Made by a program: the position numbers and the translations under genes. From NCBI RefSeq assembly GCF_037975245.1, contig NC_092576.1:45299111-45363110 (forward strand): 64,000 bases of DNA, in the 5' to 3' direction. The first letter of the stretch is position 1, and every line of letters begins with the position of its first letter. This DNA is from Apostichopus japonicus (Eukaryota > Echinodermata > Holothuroidea > Aspidochirotida > Stichopodidae). The notes below the pieces were generated by a model. That model saw nothing but the letters and a program-made list of their open reading frames with translations, searched no databases and was not told where the DNA came from. Shown piece after piece: positions 23,101-37,196 of the stretch.

Positions 23101-24340
23101 GTATTGCCGGTAGAGGTGATGAAAAATGAATTTGGGTTGGAAGCACTAAGATAGGATGAGACAGGAATATCACAAAATGAAATCTTTGACAATAGCAAAG
23201 ACGTGTATGGTAACAACGGTTTTCAAAACGTGACCTTTAGTCCAAATCCAGCTCTCACTACAAATTCCTTTATTTTGTTCAAAGTCTCCCGGTTAGTTTC
23301 CGTTATTCGTTTAATGTTATGAATATATATAGAATCTTTTCAGCAAGAGCTTGATCAATATTAGAGATATAATTATTGCAAAAAAGATTTTTCAATGTCA
23401 TTATCATTACATGTAAACGGGTTGATAAACCCGGGCAGAATCCGTTGTTTTGCTAATGATTTCCTTAACAACTTCCCGAGTTTTCTCGAGGTCAGTCATA
23501 TATGCACAGAAAATGTTTGTAAAGTTAGATTAATTGCTACACAAATACTGGTTGCCAACTTGCATTGTAGATGATGTATTTAAGATTGTTTGAAGGAGTG
23601 CCGTTGTGAAGGAATGATTTGTAGTTCGTATTTTTTTTCTTCTTTTGTAGTTATAGGACAAAGAATACCGGCAGTAATCCATGGAACGACTTTCTGAGAA
23701 CTCTTAATTATGTGACAATTAAGTGGATAATGATTGCCACAGAAATCCTTAATGGCATCAATGAAATAATTACATCAGGGTACGTGATTTCTATTAAATA
23801 CCTCAAACTGGTTGGAGTCTGATATAATGTCCGATAGTTTCTGTAAAATAGATACAACTATGTATATAGAAACCACCACCACCACCTCTTTAATCCTAAC
23901 TGCCAACATGTATGAAATTATAATTTGTTATTTTTTTAAAATACTAACTGGAGTTTTATTTTTAACCCTGGTCTCGGTCACGACTACTACTGAGAAGGTA
24001 GAGTTATGAATATGAAATCACATTATGCCTACAAATATTATACATGAAACTAACAATAATTTTCTCATCAACATAACAGGAAACACGACGAGTATGATTG
24101 TCTGTTTCGTTGAATACACTAAGTTAATCCACTACTGTAATACAGAAATCCTCGATTGATTCGATTTCCTTTTTCATTTCCGTGATTTCTTGTGCAGATT
24201 AATCGAGCTTGCATTCCAGGTAATGATTTTTTTGCCATGTTTTATGTTGTTCCTGAGAAAGCGTTCCGACGTTTATCCGAAGCCCTACCAATGCCTGCTT
24301 GCAACATAACTTCAAGCTTAGGGTTTGAAAAAAAACTTCG
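20180..24340. other. 4 kb with no supported gene
   Basis: AT-rich sequence without a reading frame that has both splice context and recognisable product. A 15-A run at 21711-21726 and a C-rich patch at 22748-22770 are the only local features. Confidence 0.4.
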
Positions 24341-24346
24341 TGTTAC

Positions 24347-24432
24347 CCCCCTCGTATGTTTTAGTTAAATGTCCACTGAGCTCCGCGGAGGCAACGACCT
24401 ATTTTTAGAGCCAGGGGCACAACGGTTACGTA
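24347..24432 (+). repeat. Dispersed repeat, copy 2
   Basis: This is the partner of 12272-12366, sharing GAGCTCCGC, CTATTTTTAGAGCCAGG and ACGTAA in the same order. Confidence 0.55.
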
Positions 24433-24450
24433 ACAGATTTTGTTAGCATT

Positions 24451-24476
24451 ATTGTAGTGCGCGTGCGCGCTACAAT
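24451..24476. repeat. Palindrome with GCGC core
   Basis: ATTGTAG and CTACAAT flank an alternating TGCGCGTGCGCG core, able to form a hairpin. The alternating purine-pyrimidine core is also a Z-DNA type sequence. Confidence 0.6.
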
Positions 24477-24507
24477 ATTAGCATTACTTGCCAAGTGAAC
24501 AAACCTA

Positions 24508-24730
24508 CATGACTGGACGTTACAGATTTAAGATTCATAGAGTATCTGTATATTTGCAGTTTCAGAGGCTAGCTGCGTAGGCAAGATATTCTAAGCCTGT
24601 CATGGCGCTCACAAGCGCCCTCACTGGTACCCACATGACTAGACGTTCATATAGTCTCTGTACAATTACACTTTCATAGACTAGCTGCGTAGGCAACTCA
24701 TGCTGAGCCTGTCACGGCGCTCCGCCACTG
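24508..24730 (+). repeat. Diverged 125-bp tandem duplication ending in a hAT-like terminus
   Basis: ACATGACTGGACGTT at 24508 and ACATGACTAGACGTT at 24633 start two units that share CTAGCTGCGTAGGCAA and GCCTGTCAYGGCGCTC. The second ends in CTCCGCCACTG (24720-24730), identical to the right end of the hAT-type element at 63060-63447, but no left end with a matching target duplication was found. Confidence 0.5.
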
Positions 24731-25881
24731 CTCCTTGTACGCTTTGTAAATTAGTGTCAACGGAAGACCTCACATATCATTTAACATAGATTGTAACCAA
24801 GAATAAATTGTTACTTGTGAATAAGGCTTGCATCTGGATGCAATTCCACTACAATAGGGCCACAAAAAATGACATTGCGATAAGGTTTATGTTAAATTTT
24901 AAATGAAATGATACATTTAATACGCAGTTGAGGGTTCGGGACTGTACATCTTGTACAGGTACCATTGCTATCGGCGTTAAAGCCTGGAGAATGCAGCTAG
25001 CTAGCCAGATATATTATACAGTACAGTCGATAGTATTTTCGTGTCCACTTTTCATTAGTATTGCGTTTAATCTTTCGACACTTGATAGTCTAGAGGTAAC
25101 ACAAAGCCCATGAGGGCAAAAAGTCCCTTTTAGCCTTTTGCCCGGATGGCTCTGGCATGCGGGCAAAAATCCCTTATTGCCAGTATGTACCGATGGCTGC
25201 ATACTGAATGTGTACCATATAATATATAACTTACACTTCCTGTCCTATAACTGTATGTATCATGTATCATGTAATATGTAACTTACACTCTACCGGTGTC
25301 GGAGGTCATCTAATGGTATTGTTATGAAGTGATGTTATACCTCCTTTAAGCTCCTATAAAAGTCCTGCAAGTTTTACAACATTTGAACAAAGCATGGATC
25401 GCATGCCCCATTACGTGTGATCCCAAACTTTGCAACTTCTTAGCAGTTCTAGAAAAGGAATCACCCGGTACGCTTAATCAGTATATTACGGCCATATCAT
25501 TTATACTTTTAATCAGTAATTTAAGGTAATTTTACAGCGTTCATTTGAACATTTCATAGTAACAGAGATCATCTTTAAATCAACAGTCCATTTTAATCAT
25601 TTATTTGGGTGGAGCTTCTTGGAGCTAGGTTCTGGACATAGCCAACCAAATAATTGCCCCTAGAGGCAACGAGAAAGTATCATCTCTACTATGCTACATA
25701 TCATATAATACCAGTATCTGTCCTGTAACAGTATGTACTGTATAATACATAAATTACACTTCCTCTCCTCGAACTGTATGTGTCTTAATACTAAATAGGC
25801 CTGCATTACTTACTGTATTCTTGTCCTATTACCGTTAGTACCACAACGTACACATATTCTACACTGCCAACGCATGTACAA

Positions 25882-25957
<76 letters not shown>
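25882..25957. repeat. (TA)n microsatellite
   Basis: About 37 perfect TA units. Confidence 0.95.
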
Positions 25958-25959
<2 letters not shown>

Positions 25960-28525
25960 CTTAAAGCTGTAGGTAATAACGTTCAATAACAGAATCTTAA
26001 CCTTACTAAAATTAGAAAAATAAACTAGGAAATTGGCAATAAAACCGTTAAGTTTATGGAAAACCGAGCTCATGAAATAGTTGGAAATATTCATGTATCA
26101 TGTCTCTTTCAGACTTCCTAGATAACACCTGAACACTAATTGGTTAAGAAATATCAATGTGAACGATACTAGTATAATAAAGCCTAACCTTGTTTGTGAA
26201 ATTTCCGGAATCTACCTTGTAAATTGGAGAGTTCATAGTTTCGAAGAATTATAACCAGTGGCGTATCAGGACTATTTTGTCAGGGGCACTGCTGGGGCAC
26301 CAATGAATTTTAGAGGGGCAACAAATGTATTCACCAATAGTGAAAGTTCATGGTATTTTAATGCTTTAATGGTAAAACTGGGGTCATTGTAATATTGTAT
26401 GGGGTTGTCCCCCCCCCCCCAACCTACACTATTTCACTGTCCTATCTGCATGTACCTTTAATACAATTTAACTGTCCAGTATATGTTGGTATAGGAACAA
26501 AACACGTGTCTTCAGCAGATGTGAGACACTAGCAAGTACAGCTAAAAAGTCAGATAAATACTGAGTCTAATAATGCAGACATATTTGGTTATGGGGTGAA
26601 AGTAATCCTTTACAACACTACGAATTACACTAAATGTCTGTCAAAACACGTAACCGACTGCGCTAACGTTGAACTCTTAATTAAATCGATGTATTACTTC
26701 TCTAGTTACAGTACAATGAAACATAGTCACGGGTTTTATGAACAATGCAATATATTACAAGCACAAACGGCTCCATGCAACAGTTCTCTTGTATAACTGT
26801 AACTTAATAAATGAATATATGTTGTAATAAAGCAGTTGTAGTCAAACAAATTTATGAAATGAAATGTTCTTCATAGTACAATACGATGACTATACAATAT
26901 TTAACAGTTTCATATGGATACATAAGTAAGATACATGTTGAATCACGATATAAATGAAATTTGCTACGTCACGGCCATTTAGCATCATTATTGTTGATTT
27001 GAAATCAAACAGCTCCTCTTGCTATGTACAACTTAGACTGGTCAAACGAATCAAACCTACTTGTTACGTTACCGGTAGAAAGTAACGTCATCTCGCTCTG
27101 CAGTCTGATACTGGGAATTATTGTGTTTATAAAAACTGCATTGCAAGAAATGTATTTCGTTTTCGTTGATGGTCAGTTTTATCTTACTTCTACCCAATTT
27201 TCTCCCTTGAAAGTATTCGTTTACTTTCCAGACTCTAACATTTAACATTACAATATGGCGGAACGGTTCCTTTTGCTTATTCCTATTACGATGAGACACA
27301 ATGTAATCCACGTACATACAGTATGTACTGAAAGAACATGTATCCATTTCTTCCTGTAGAATCGAAGTATTACAATCCCTGAACAGATAGTTTCCTGTTT
27401 TGAGAGCTTCCGTATCAAGTTATATATAAAGCATGTAAAGTATGCACAGTCCTATGTTTAGAACATTTGCAAATTAATCAATACCTAGACTGATCCTCTT
27501 GATTTGATTCGATCACGAAAAAGTTCTGACGATCATGATGTCAGAGAGTGTTCCATGATATTATTGATGTAGTTGTGTAAGTATATTTAGTGTTGTTATC
27601 GAGCCCCATCCCTCCTCTTTATTTGCCGTGAAGGGGGTATAGCAGTTTGTACAATGATTTATGGTATTGTGTAATTCAGTTGTATTTATCTTCAAGTGGG
27701 AAGTACAGCTATTTTCACCTTCCACCTTCTTCACGGTTGTCACTCTCGGTAACCACGCGATTCTCCACCCGATAAATGGTAATATGATATTACCCACACG
27801 GCGTATTATAAACGCAGAAATAACGTTATATTAAGTCGATGCAAAATGAAAGTGAATTGGTTGGATTCAAGCGCACAATCTGTGTATGACTACGAATGTA
27901 ACCTTTATATCGATTGACCTTAAATTTCCGTCTTTTGTTTTAAATCGCGCTCAGACAACACTTACACAACTAACTTACTTCTCGAGAGTACCTAAACAAT
28001 GTGATAAGGCAAGAAGGGAAGCGTTCAGATTGAATTCAACATGAAAGTAACTATTAAATACAATTCTATTACGTTTATCAAATAACATCACGGGTTACAC
28101 AAACAAATGTTCACCGGCATTCATAGCGAAAAGATGTTACTTACATTTTGTATTGGATAATGTACCTGAAGATCATTTAATCTGTTGAATTATTGATTGT
28201 TTAACGAATATGATTTTCATTATTATTTTGATATTAAGAAAGCTACAGTAGATATTTTTGTTATAGAGAATGATCGTCTGCGTTAAAATATAAACCCAGC
28301 GACGTCCTAAGTTCCAGGCAAACATAAATCCTCAACTTTAAAAATTGATTATCACACTGCGAATATTAGTCGTAGGGGCAAAACAAATTTTCAGTACGTT
28401 AAGAAACTTCGTCAGAACATCATTGCAAGACTGGGTTATAACGACCACATTTAATGATATTTTATCCCCTTCAAATCTTTGCACAAATCATAAATGGTAC
28501 CAGAATCTGAAATGTTGAAAGCTTT
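25958..28525. other. 2.5 kb with no supported gene
   Basis: AT-rich unique sequence. A hAT-like left end (CAGTGGCGTATCAGGAC) begins at 26263 but has no right end nearby. A minus-strand frame at 27561-27797 has two cysteines and a tryptophan in a vaguely Ig-like layout but no clear exon borders. Confidence 0.4.
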
Positions 28526-31500
28526 ATGGACACACATGCGAACAGAGGCACTACAGGGGCACATCTAGGCATTACTCATACCTGTCAGCTCTAATGGACA
28601 CACATGCGAACAGAGGCAATACAGGGGCACATCTAGGCATTACTAATACCTGTCAGCTCTAATGGACACACATGCAAACAGAGGCACTAGAGGGGCGCCT
28701 CTAGGCATTACTCATACATGTCAGCTCTAATGGACACAAATGCAAACAGAGGCACTACAGGGGCACCTCTAGGAATTACTCATATCTGTCAGCTCTAATG
28801 GACACACATGCAAATATAGGCACTACAGGGGCACCTATAGGCATTACTCATACATATCAGCTCTAATGGACACACATGCAAATAGGGGCACTACAGGGGC
28901 ACCTTTTAGGCATTACTCATACCTGTCAGCTCTAATGGACACACATGCGAACAGAGGCACTACCTGGGCACCTCTAGGCATTACTCATACCTGTCAGCTC
29001 TAATGGACACACATGCACATAGAGGCACTACCTGGGCACCTCTAGGCATTACTCATACCTGTCAGCTCTAATGGACACACATGCACATAGAGGCACTACA
29101 GGGGCACCTCTAGGCATTACTCATACCTGTCAGCTCTAATGGACACACATGCACATAGAGGCACTACCTGGGCACCTCTAGGCATTACTCATACCTGTCA
29201 GCTCTAATGGACACACATGCAAACAGAGACACTACAGGGCACCTCTAGGCATTACTCATACATGTCAGCTCTAATGGACACACATGCGAACATAGGCACT
29301 ACAGGGGCACATCTAGGCATTACTCATACCTGTCAGCTCTAATGGACACACATGCGAACAGAGGCACTCCAGGGGCACCTCTATGCATCAGCTCTAATGG
29401 ACACACATGCACATAGAGGCACTACCTGGGCACCTCTAGGCATTACTCATACATGTCAGCTCTAATGGACACACATGCACATAGAGGCACTACAGAGGCA
29501 CCTCTAGGCATTACTCATACCTGTGGGCTCTAATGGACACACATGCACATAGAGGCACTAACTGGGCACCTCTAGGCATTACTCATACATGTCAGCTCTA
29601 ATGGACACACATGCAAACAGAGACACTGCAGGGCACCTCTAGGCATTACTCATACCTGTCAGCTCTAATGGACACACATGCGAACATAGGCACTACAGGG
29701 GCACATCTAGGCATTACTCATACCTGTCAGCTCTAATGGACACACATGCGAACAGAGGCACTCCAGGGGCACCTCTAGGCATTACTCATACATGTCAGCT
29801 CTAATGGACACACATGCACATAGAGGCACTACCTGGGCACCTCTAGGCATTACTCATACCTGTCAGCTCTAATGGACACACATGCACATAGAGGCACTAC
29901 CTGGGCACCTCTAGGCATTACTCATACCTGTCAGCTCTAATGGACACACATGCAAACAGAGGCACTAGAGGGGCGCCTCTAGGCATTACTCATACATGTC
30001 AGCTCTAATGGACACAAATGCAAACAGAGGCACTACAGGGGCACCTCTAGGAATTACTCATACCTGTCAGCTCTAATGGACACACATGCAAATATAGGCA
30101 CTACAGGGGCACCTCTAGGCATTACTCATACATATCAGCTCTAATGGACACACATGCAAATAGGGGCACTACAGGGGCACCTTTTAGGCATTACTCATAC
30201 CTGTCAGCTCTAATGGACACACATGCGAACAGAGGCACTACCTGGGCACCTCTAGGCATTACTCATACCTGTCAGCTCTAATGGACACACATGCACATAG
30301 AGGCACTACCTGGGCACCTCTAGGCATTACTCATACCTGTCAGCTCTAATGGACACACATGCAAACAGAGACACTACAGGGCACCTCTAGGCATTACTCA
30401 TACATGTCAGCTCTAATGGACACACATGCGAACATAGGCACTACAGGGGCACATCTAGGCATTACTCATACCTGTCAGCTCTAATGGACACACATGCGAA
30501 CAGAGGCACTCCAGGGGCACCTCTATGCATCAGCTCTAATGGACACACATGCACATAGAGGCACTACCTGGGCACCTCTAGGCATTACTCATACATGTCA
30601 GCTCTAATGGACACACATGCACATAGAGGCACTACAGAGGCACCTCTAGGCATTACTCATACCTGTAAGCTCTAATGGACACACATGCACATAGAGGCAC
30701 TAACTGGGCACCTCTAGGCATTACTCATACATGTCAGCTCTAATGGACACACATGCAAACAGAGACACTGCAGGGCACCTCTAGGCATTACTCATACCTG
30801 TCAGCTCTAATGGACACACATGCGAACATAGGCACTACAGGGGCACATCTAGGCATTACTCATACCTGTCAGCTCTAATGGACACACATGCGAACAGAGG
30901 CACTCCAGGGGCACCTCTAGGCATTACTCATACATGTCAGCTCTAATGGACACACATGCACATAGAGGCACTACCTGGGCACCTCTAGGCATTACTCATA
31001 CCTGTCAGCTCTAATGGACACACATGCACATAGAGGCACTACCTGGGCACCTCTAGGCATTACTCATACATGTCAGCTCTAATGGACACACATGCACATA
31101 GAGGCACTACCTGGGCACCTCTAGGCATTACTCATACCTGTCAGCTCTAATGGACACACATGCACATAGTGGCACTACAGGGGCACCTCTAGGCATTACT
31201 CATACCTGTCAGCTCTAATGGACACACATGCAAACAGAGACACTACAGGGCACCTCTAGGCATTACTCATACATGTCAGCTCTAATGGACACACATGCGA
31301 ACAGAGGCACTCCAGGGGCACCTCTATGCATCAGCTCTAATGGACACACATGCACATAGAGGCACTACCTGGGCACCTCTAGGCATTACTCATACATGTC
31401 AGCTCTAATGGACACACATGCACATAGAGGCACTACAGAGGCACCTCTAGGCATTACTCATACCTGTAAGCTCTAATGGACACACATGCACATAGAGGCA

Positions 31501-34500
31501 CTAACTGGGCACCTCTAGGCATTACTCATACATGTCAGCTCTAATGGACACACATGCAAACAGAGACACTGCAGGGCACCTCTAGGCATTACTCATACCT
31601 GTCAGCTCTAATGGACACACATGCGAACATAGGCACTACAGGGGCACATCTAGGCATTACTCATACCTGTCAGCTCTAATGGACACACATGCGAACAGAG
31701 GCACTCCAGGGGCACCTCTAGGCATTACTCATACATGTCAGCTCTAATGGACACACATGCACATAGAGGCACTACCTGGGCACCTCTAGGCATTACTCAT
31801 ACCTGTCAGCTCTAATGGACACACATGCACATAGAGGCACTACCTGGGCACCTCTAGGCATTACTCATACATGTCAGCTCTAATGGACACACATGCACAT
31901 AGAGGCACTACCTGGGCACCTCTAGGCATTACTCATACCTGTCAGCTCTAATGGACACACATGCACATAGAGGCACTACAGGGGCACCTCTAGGCATTAC
32001 TCATACCTGTCAGCTCTAATGGACACACATGCAAACAGAGACACTACAGGGCACCTCTAGGCATTACTCATACATGTCAGCTCTAATGGACACACATGCG
32101 AACAGAGGCACTCCAGGGGCACCTCTATGCATCAGCTCTAATGGACACACATGCACATAGAGGCACTACCTGGGCACCTCTAGGCATTACTCATACATGT
32201 CAGCTCTAATGGACACACATGCACATAGAGGCACTACAGAGGCACCTCTAGGCATTACTCATACCTGTAAGCTCTAATGGACACACATGCACATAGAGGC
32301 ACTAACTGGGCACCTCTAGGCATTACTCATACATGTCAGCTCTAATGGACACACATGCAAACAGAGACACTGCAGGGCACCTCTAGGCATTACTCATACC
32401 TGTCAGCTCTAATGGACACACATGCGAACATAGGCACTACATGGGCACATCTAGGCATTACTCATACCTGTCAGCTCTAATGGACACACATGCGAACAGA
32501 GGCACTCCAGGGGCACCTCTAGGCATTACTCATACATGTCAGCTCTAATGGACACACATGCACATAGAGGCACTACCTGGGCACCTCTAGGCATTACTCA
32601 TACCTGTCAGCTCTAATGGACACACATGCACATAGAGGCACTACCTGGGCACCTCTAGGCATTACTCATACATGTCAGCTCTAATGGACACACATGCACA
32701 TAGTGGCACTACAGGGGCACCTCTAGGCATTACTCATACCTGTCAGCTCTAATGGACACACATGCAAACCAGACACTACAGGGCACCTCTAGGCATTACT
32801 CATACATGTCAGCTCTAATGGACACACATGCGAACATAGGCACTACAGGGGCACATCTAGGCATTACTCATACCTGTCAGCTCTAATGGACACACATGCG
32901 AACAGAGGCACTCCAGGGGCACCTCTAGGCATCAGCTCTAATGGACACACAGGCACATAGAGGCACTACCTGGCCACCTCTAGGCATTACTCATACATGT
33001 CAGCTCTAATGGACACACATGCACATAGAGGCACTACAGAGGCACCTCTAGGCATTACTCATACCTGTAAGCTCTAATGGACACACATGCACATAGAGGC
33101 ACTAACTGGGCACCTCTAGGCATTACTCATACATGTCAGCTCTAATGGACACACATGCAAACAGAGACACTGCAGGGCACCTCTAGGCATTACTCATACC
33201 TGTCAGCTCTAATGGACACACATGCGAACATAGGCACTACAGGGGCACATCTAGGCATTACTCATACCTGTCAGCTCTAATGGACACACATGCAAACAGA
33301 GGCACTCCAGGGGCACCTCTAGGCATTGCTCATACATGTCAGCTCTAATGGACACACATGCACATAGAGGCACTACCTGGGCACCTCTAGGCATTACTCA
33401 TACCTGTCAGCTCTAATGGACACACATGCACATAGAGGCACTACCTGGGCACCTCTAGGCATTACTCATACATGTCAGCTCTAATGGACACACATGCACA
33501 TAGAGGCACTACAGAGGCACCTCTAGGCATTACTCATACCTGTAAGCTCTAATGGACACACATGCACATAGAGGCACTACCTGGGCACCTCTAGGTATTA
33601 CTTATACATGTCAGCTCTAATGGACACACATGCAAACAGAGACACTGCAGGGCACCTCTAGGCATTACTCATACCTGTCAGCTCTAATGGACACACATGC
33701 GAACAGAGGCACTCCAGGGGCACCTCTAGGCATTACTCATACATGTCAGCTCTAATGGACACACATGCACATAGAGGCACTACCTGGGCACCTCTAGGCA
33801 TTACTCATACCTGTCAGCTCTAATGGACACACATGCACATAGAGGCACTACAGGGGGACCTCTAGGCATTACTCATACCTGTCAGCTCTAATGGACACAC
33901 ATGCACATAGAGGCACTACCTGGGCACCTCTAGGCATTACTCATACACGTCAGCTCTAATGGACACACATGCGAACAGAGGAACTACAGGGGCACCTCTA
34001 GGCATTACTCATACCTGTCAGCTCTAATGGACACACATGCACATAGAGGCACTACCTGGGCACCTCGAGGCATTACTCATACCTGTCAGCTCTAATGGAC
34101 ACACATGCACATAGAGGCACTACCTGGGCACCTCTAGGCATTACTCATACCTGTCAGCTCTAATGGACACACATGCGAACATAGGCACTACATGGGCACA
34201 TCTAGGCATTACTCATACCTGTCAGCTCTAATGGACACACATGCGAACAGAGGCACTCCAGGGGCACCTCTAGGCATTACTCATACATGTCAGCTCTAAT
34301 GGACACACATGCACATAGAGGCACTACCTGGGCACCTCTAGGCATTACTCATACCTGTCAGCTCTAATGGACACACATGCACATAGAGGCACTACCTGGG
34401 CACCTCTAGGCATTACTCATACATGTCAGCTCTAATGGACACACATGCACATAGAGGCACTACCTGGGCACCTCTAGGCATTACTCATACCTGTCAGCTC

Positions 34501-36805
34501 TAATGGACACACATGCACATAGTGGCACTACAGGGGCACCTCTAGGCATTACTCATACCTGTCAGCTCTAATGGACACACATGCAAACCAGACACTACAG
34601 GGCACCTCTAGGCATTACTCATACATGTCAGCTCTAATGGACACACATGCGAACATAGGCACTACAGGGGCACATCTAGGCATTACTCATACCTGTCAGC
34701 TCTAATGGACACACATGCGAACAGAGGCACTCCAGGGGCACCTCTAGGCATCAGCTCTAATGGACACACAGGCACATAGAGGCACTACCTGGCCACCTCT
34801 AGGCATTACTCATACATGTCAGCTCTAATGGACACACATGCACATAGAGGCACTACAGAGGCACCTCTAGGCATTACTCATACCTGTAAGCTCTAATGGA
34901 CACACATGCACATAGAGGCACTAACTGGGCACCTCTAGGCATTACTCATACATGTCAGCTCTAATGGACACACATGCAAACAGAGACACTGCAGGGCACC
35001 TCTAGGCATTACTCATACCTGTCAGCTCTAATGGACACACATGCGAACATAGGCACTACAGGGGCACATCTAGGCATTACTCATACCTGTCAGCTCTAAT
35101 GGACACACATGCAAACAGAGGCACTCCAGGGGCACCTCTAGGCATTACTCATACATGTCAGCTCTAATGGACACACATGCACATAGAGGCACTACCTGGG
35201 CACCTCTAGGCATTACTCATACCTGTCAGCTCTAATGGACACACATGCACATAGAGGCACTACCTGGGCACCTCTAGGCATTACTCATACATGTCAGCTC
35301 TAATGGACACACATGCACATAGAGGCACTACAGAGGCACCTCTAGGCATTACTCATACCTGTAAGCTCTAATGGACACACATGCACATAGAGGCACTACC
35401 TGGGCACCTCTAGGTATTACTTATACATGTCAGCTCTAATGGACACACATGCAAACAGAGACACTGCAGGGCACCTCTAGGCATTACTCATACCTGTCAG
35501 CTCTAATGGACACACATGCGAACAGAGGCACTCCAGGGGCACCTCTAGGCATTACTCATACATGTCAGCTCTAATGGACACACATGCACATAGAGGCACT
35601 ACCTGGGCACCTCTAGGCATTACTCATACCTGTCAGCTCTAATGGACACACATGCACATAGAGGCACTACAGGGGGACCTCTAGGCATTACTCATACCTG
35701 TCAGCTCTAATGGACACACATGCACATAGAGGCACTACCTGGGCACCTCTAGGCATTACTCATACACGTCAGCTCTAATGGACACACATGCGAACAGAGG
35801 AACTACAGGGGCACCTCTAGGCATTACTCATACCTGTCAGCTCTAATGGACACACATGCACATAGAGGCACTACCTGGGCACCTCGAGGCATTACTCATA
35901 CCTGTCAGCTCTAATGGACACACATGCACATAGAGGCACTACCTGGGCACCTCTAGGCATTACTCATACATGTCAGCTCTAATGGACACACATGCACATA
36001 GAGGCACTACAGAGGCACCTCTAGGCATTACTCATACCTGTAAGCTCTAATGGACACACATGCACAAAGAGGCACTACCTGGGCACCTCTAGGCATTACT
36101 CATACATGTCAGCTCTAATGGACACACATGCAAACAGAGACACTGCAGGGCACCTCTAGGCATTACTCATACCTGTCAGCTCTAATGGACACACATGCGA
36201 ACATAGGCACTACAGGGGCACATCTAGGCATTACTCATACCTGTCAGCTCTAATGGACACACATGCGAACAGAGGCACTCCAGGGGCACCTCTAGGCATT
36301 ACTCATACATGTCAGCTCTAATGGACACACATGCACATAGAGGCACTACCTGGGCACCTCTAGGCATTACTCATACCTGTCAGCTCTAATGGACACACAT
36401 GCACATAGAGGCACTACAGGGGCACCTCTAGGCATTACTCATACCTGTCAGCTCTCATGGACACACATGCAAACAGAGACACTACAGGGCACCTCTAGGC
36501 ATTACTCATACATGTCAGCTCTAATGGACACACATGCACATAGAGGCACTACTGGGGCACATCTAGGCATTACTCATACATGTCAGCTCTAATGGACACA
36601 CATGCGAACACAGGCACTACAGGGGCACCTCTAGGCATTACTCATACATGTCAGCTCTAATGGACACACATGCACATAGATGCACTACCGGGGCACATCC
36701 AGGCATTACTCATACATGTCAGCTCTAATGGACACACATGCACATAGGCACTACCTGGGCACCTCTAGGCATTACTCATATGTCAGCTCTAATGGACACA
36801 TATGT
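28526..36805 (+). repeat. 8.3 kb satellite array of a 68-bp unit
   Basis: The unit runs TCAGCTCTAATGGACACACA, then TGCACATAGAGGCACTACCT, then GGGCACCTCTAGGCATTACT and CATACCTG, 68 bp in all, about 120 copies. Variants (GCGAACAG, CACTCCAGG, ACACTGCAGG, TGTAAGCTC, short units with CTATGCATCAG) are not random: they recur with higher-order periods of about 801 and 1819 bases. Each unit holds an inverted pair AGAGG/CCTCT within TGC/GCA, so it can form a hairpin. 68 is not a multiple of 3 and there is no long frame; the small frames at 36389-36928 are chance. Confidence 0.95.
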
Positions 36806-37006
36806 ACAAATCTTAAACTGGTTAAACAAAGTGAAAGAGATTTACGTGGAGTCATATTGTATAAAGTACAAGGCTTGAAGAAGTCAAAGACCAGTGCCAA
36901 CGAATACAATGATTCTGAACACAAATAATTTGTAAGAATGTTAAAACAAACAAAACAGTTTTTACTTAAATTTGGAAGGGTTTTGTTCATGAAGTAATTC
37001 TCTAGG

Positions 37007-37196
37007 TTATCGACGCCAATCTGCAGGTATTGTTTCTAAATCTCCAGGCAACGTAGGTGTGTTGGAGACGGGAGGGACGCTGTTGGTATGAAAATCTTTG
37101 TCCGACTGAGTCACTAATGAATTGTGTGCAGTGCTTACCGTTAGTGAGTTGTTACGTTGCAGAAAAGAACCTGTTCCTTCCACATAGTGTCCATAC
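37007..37196 (-). CDS. Possible terminal exon of unknown gene
   Basis: After the acceptor TATACTCTGTAG the minus strand encodes 62 residues to a TAA stop (phase 2 entry). The product begins YGHYVEGTGSFLQRNNSLTV, is hydrophilic, Ser/Thr/Pro-rich and ends ETIPADWRR, as a cytoplasmic tail might. No upstream exon was matched and no clear poly(A) signal follows within 150 bases. The codon usage looks coding, but the family is unknown. Confidence 0.35.

Noticed and set aside
26263-26450. hAT-like element starting CAGTGGCGTATCAGG
   Set aside because: No matching right end or target duplication was found, so it cannot be bounded.
27561-27797. Possible Ig-like exon on the minus strand
   Set aside because: Cys and Trp spacing is only suggestive and no splice borders or partner exon fit.
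28526-36805. CRISPR-like array
   Set aside because: The units are continuous near-identical copies without unique spacers, in animal DNA.
36389-36928. Plus-strand frames in the satellite array
   Set aside because: The 68-bp unit shifts frame every copy; these are short chance openings.
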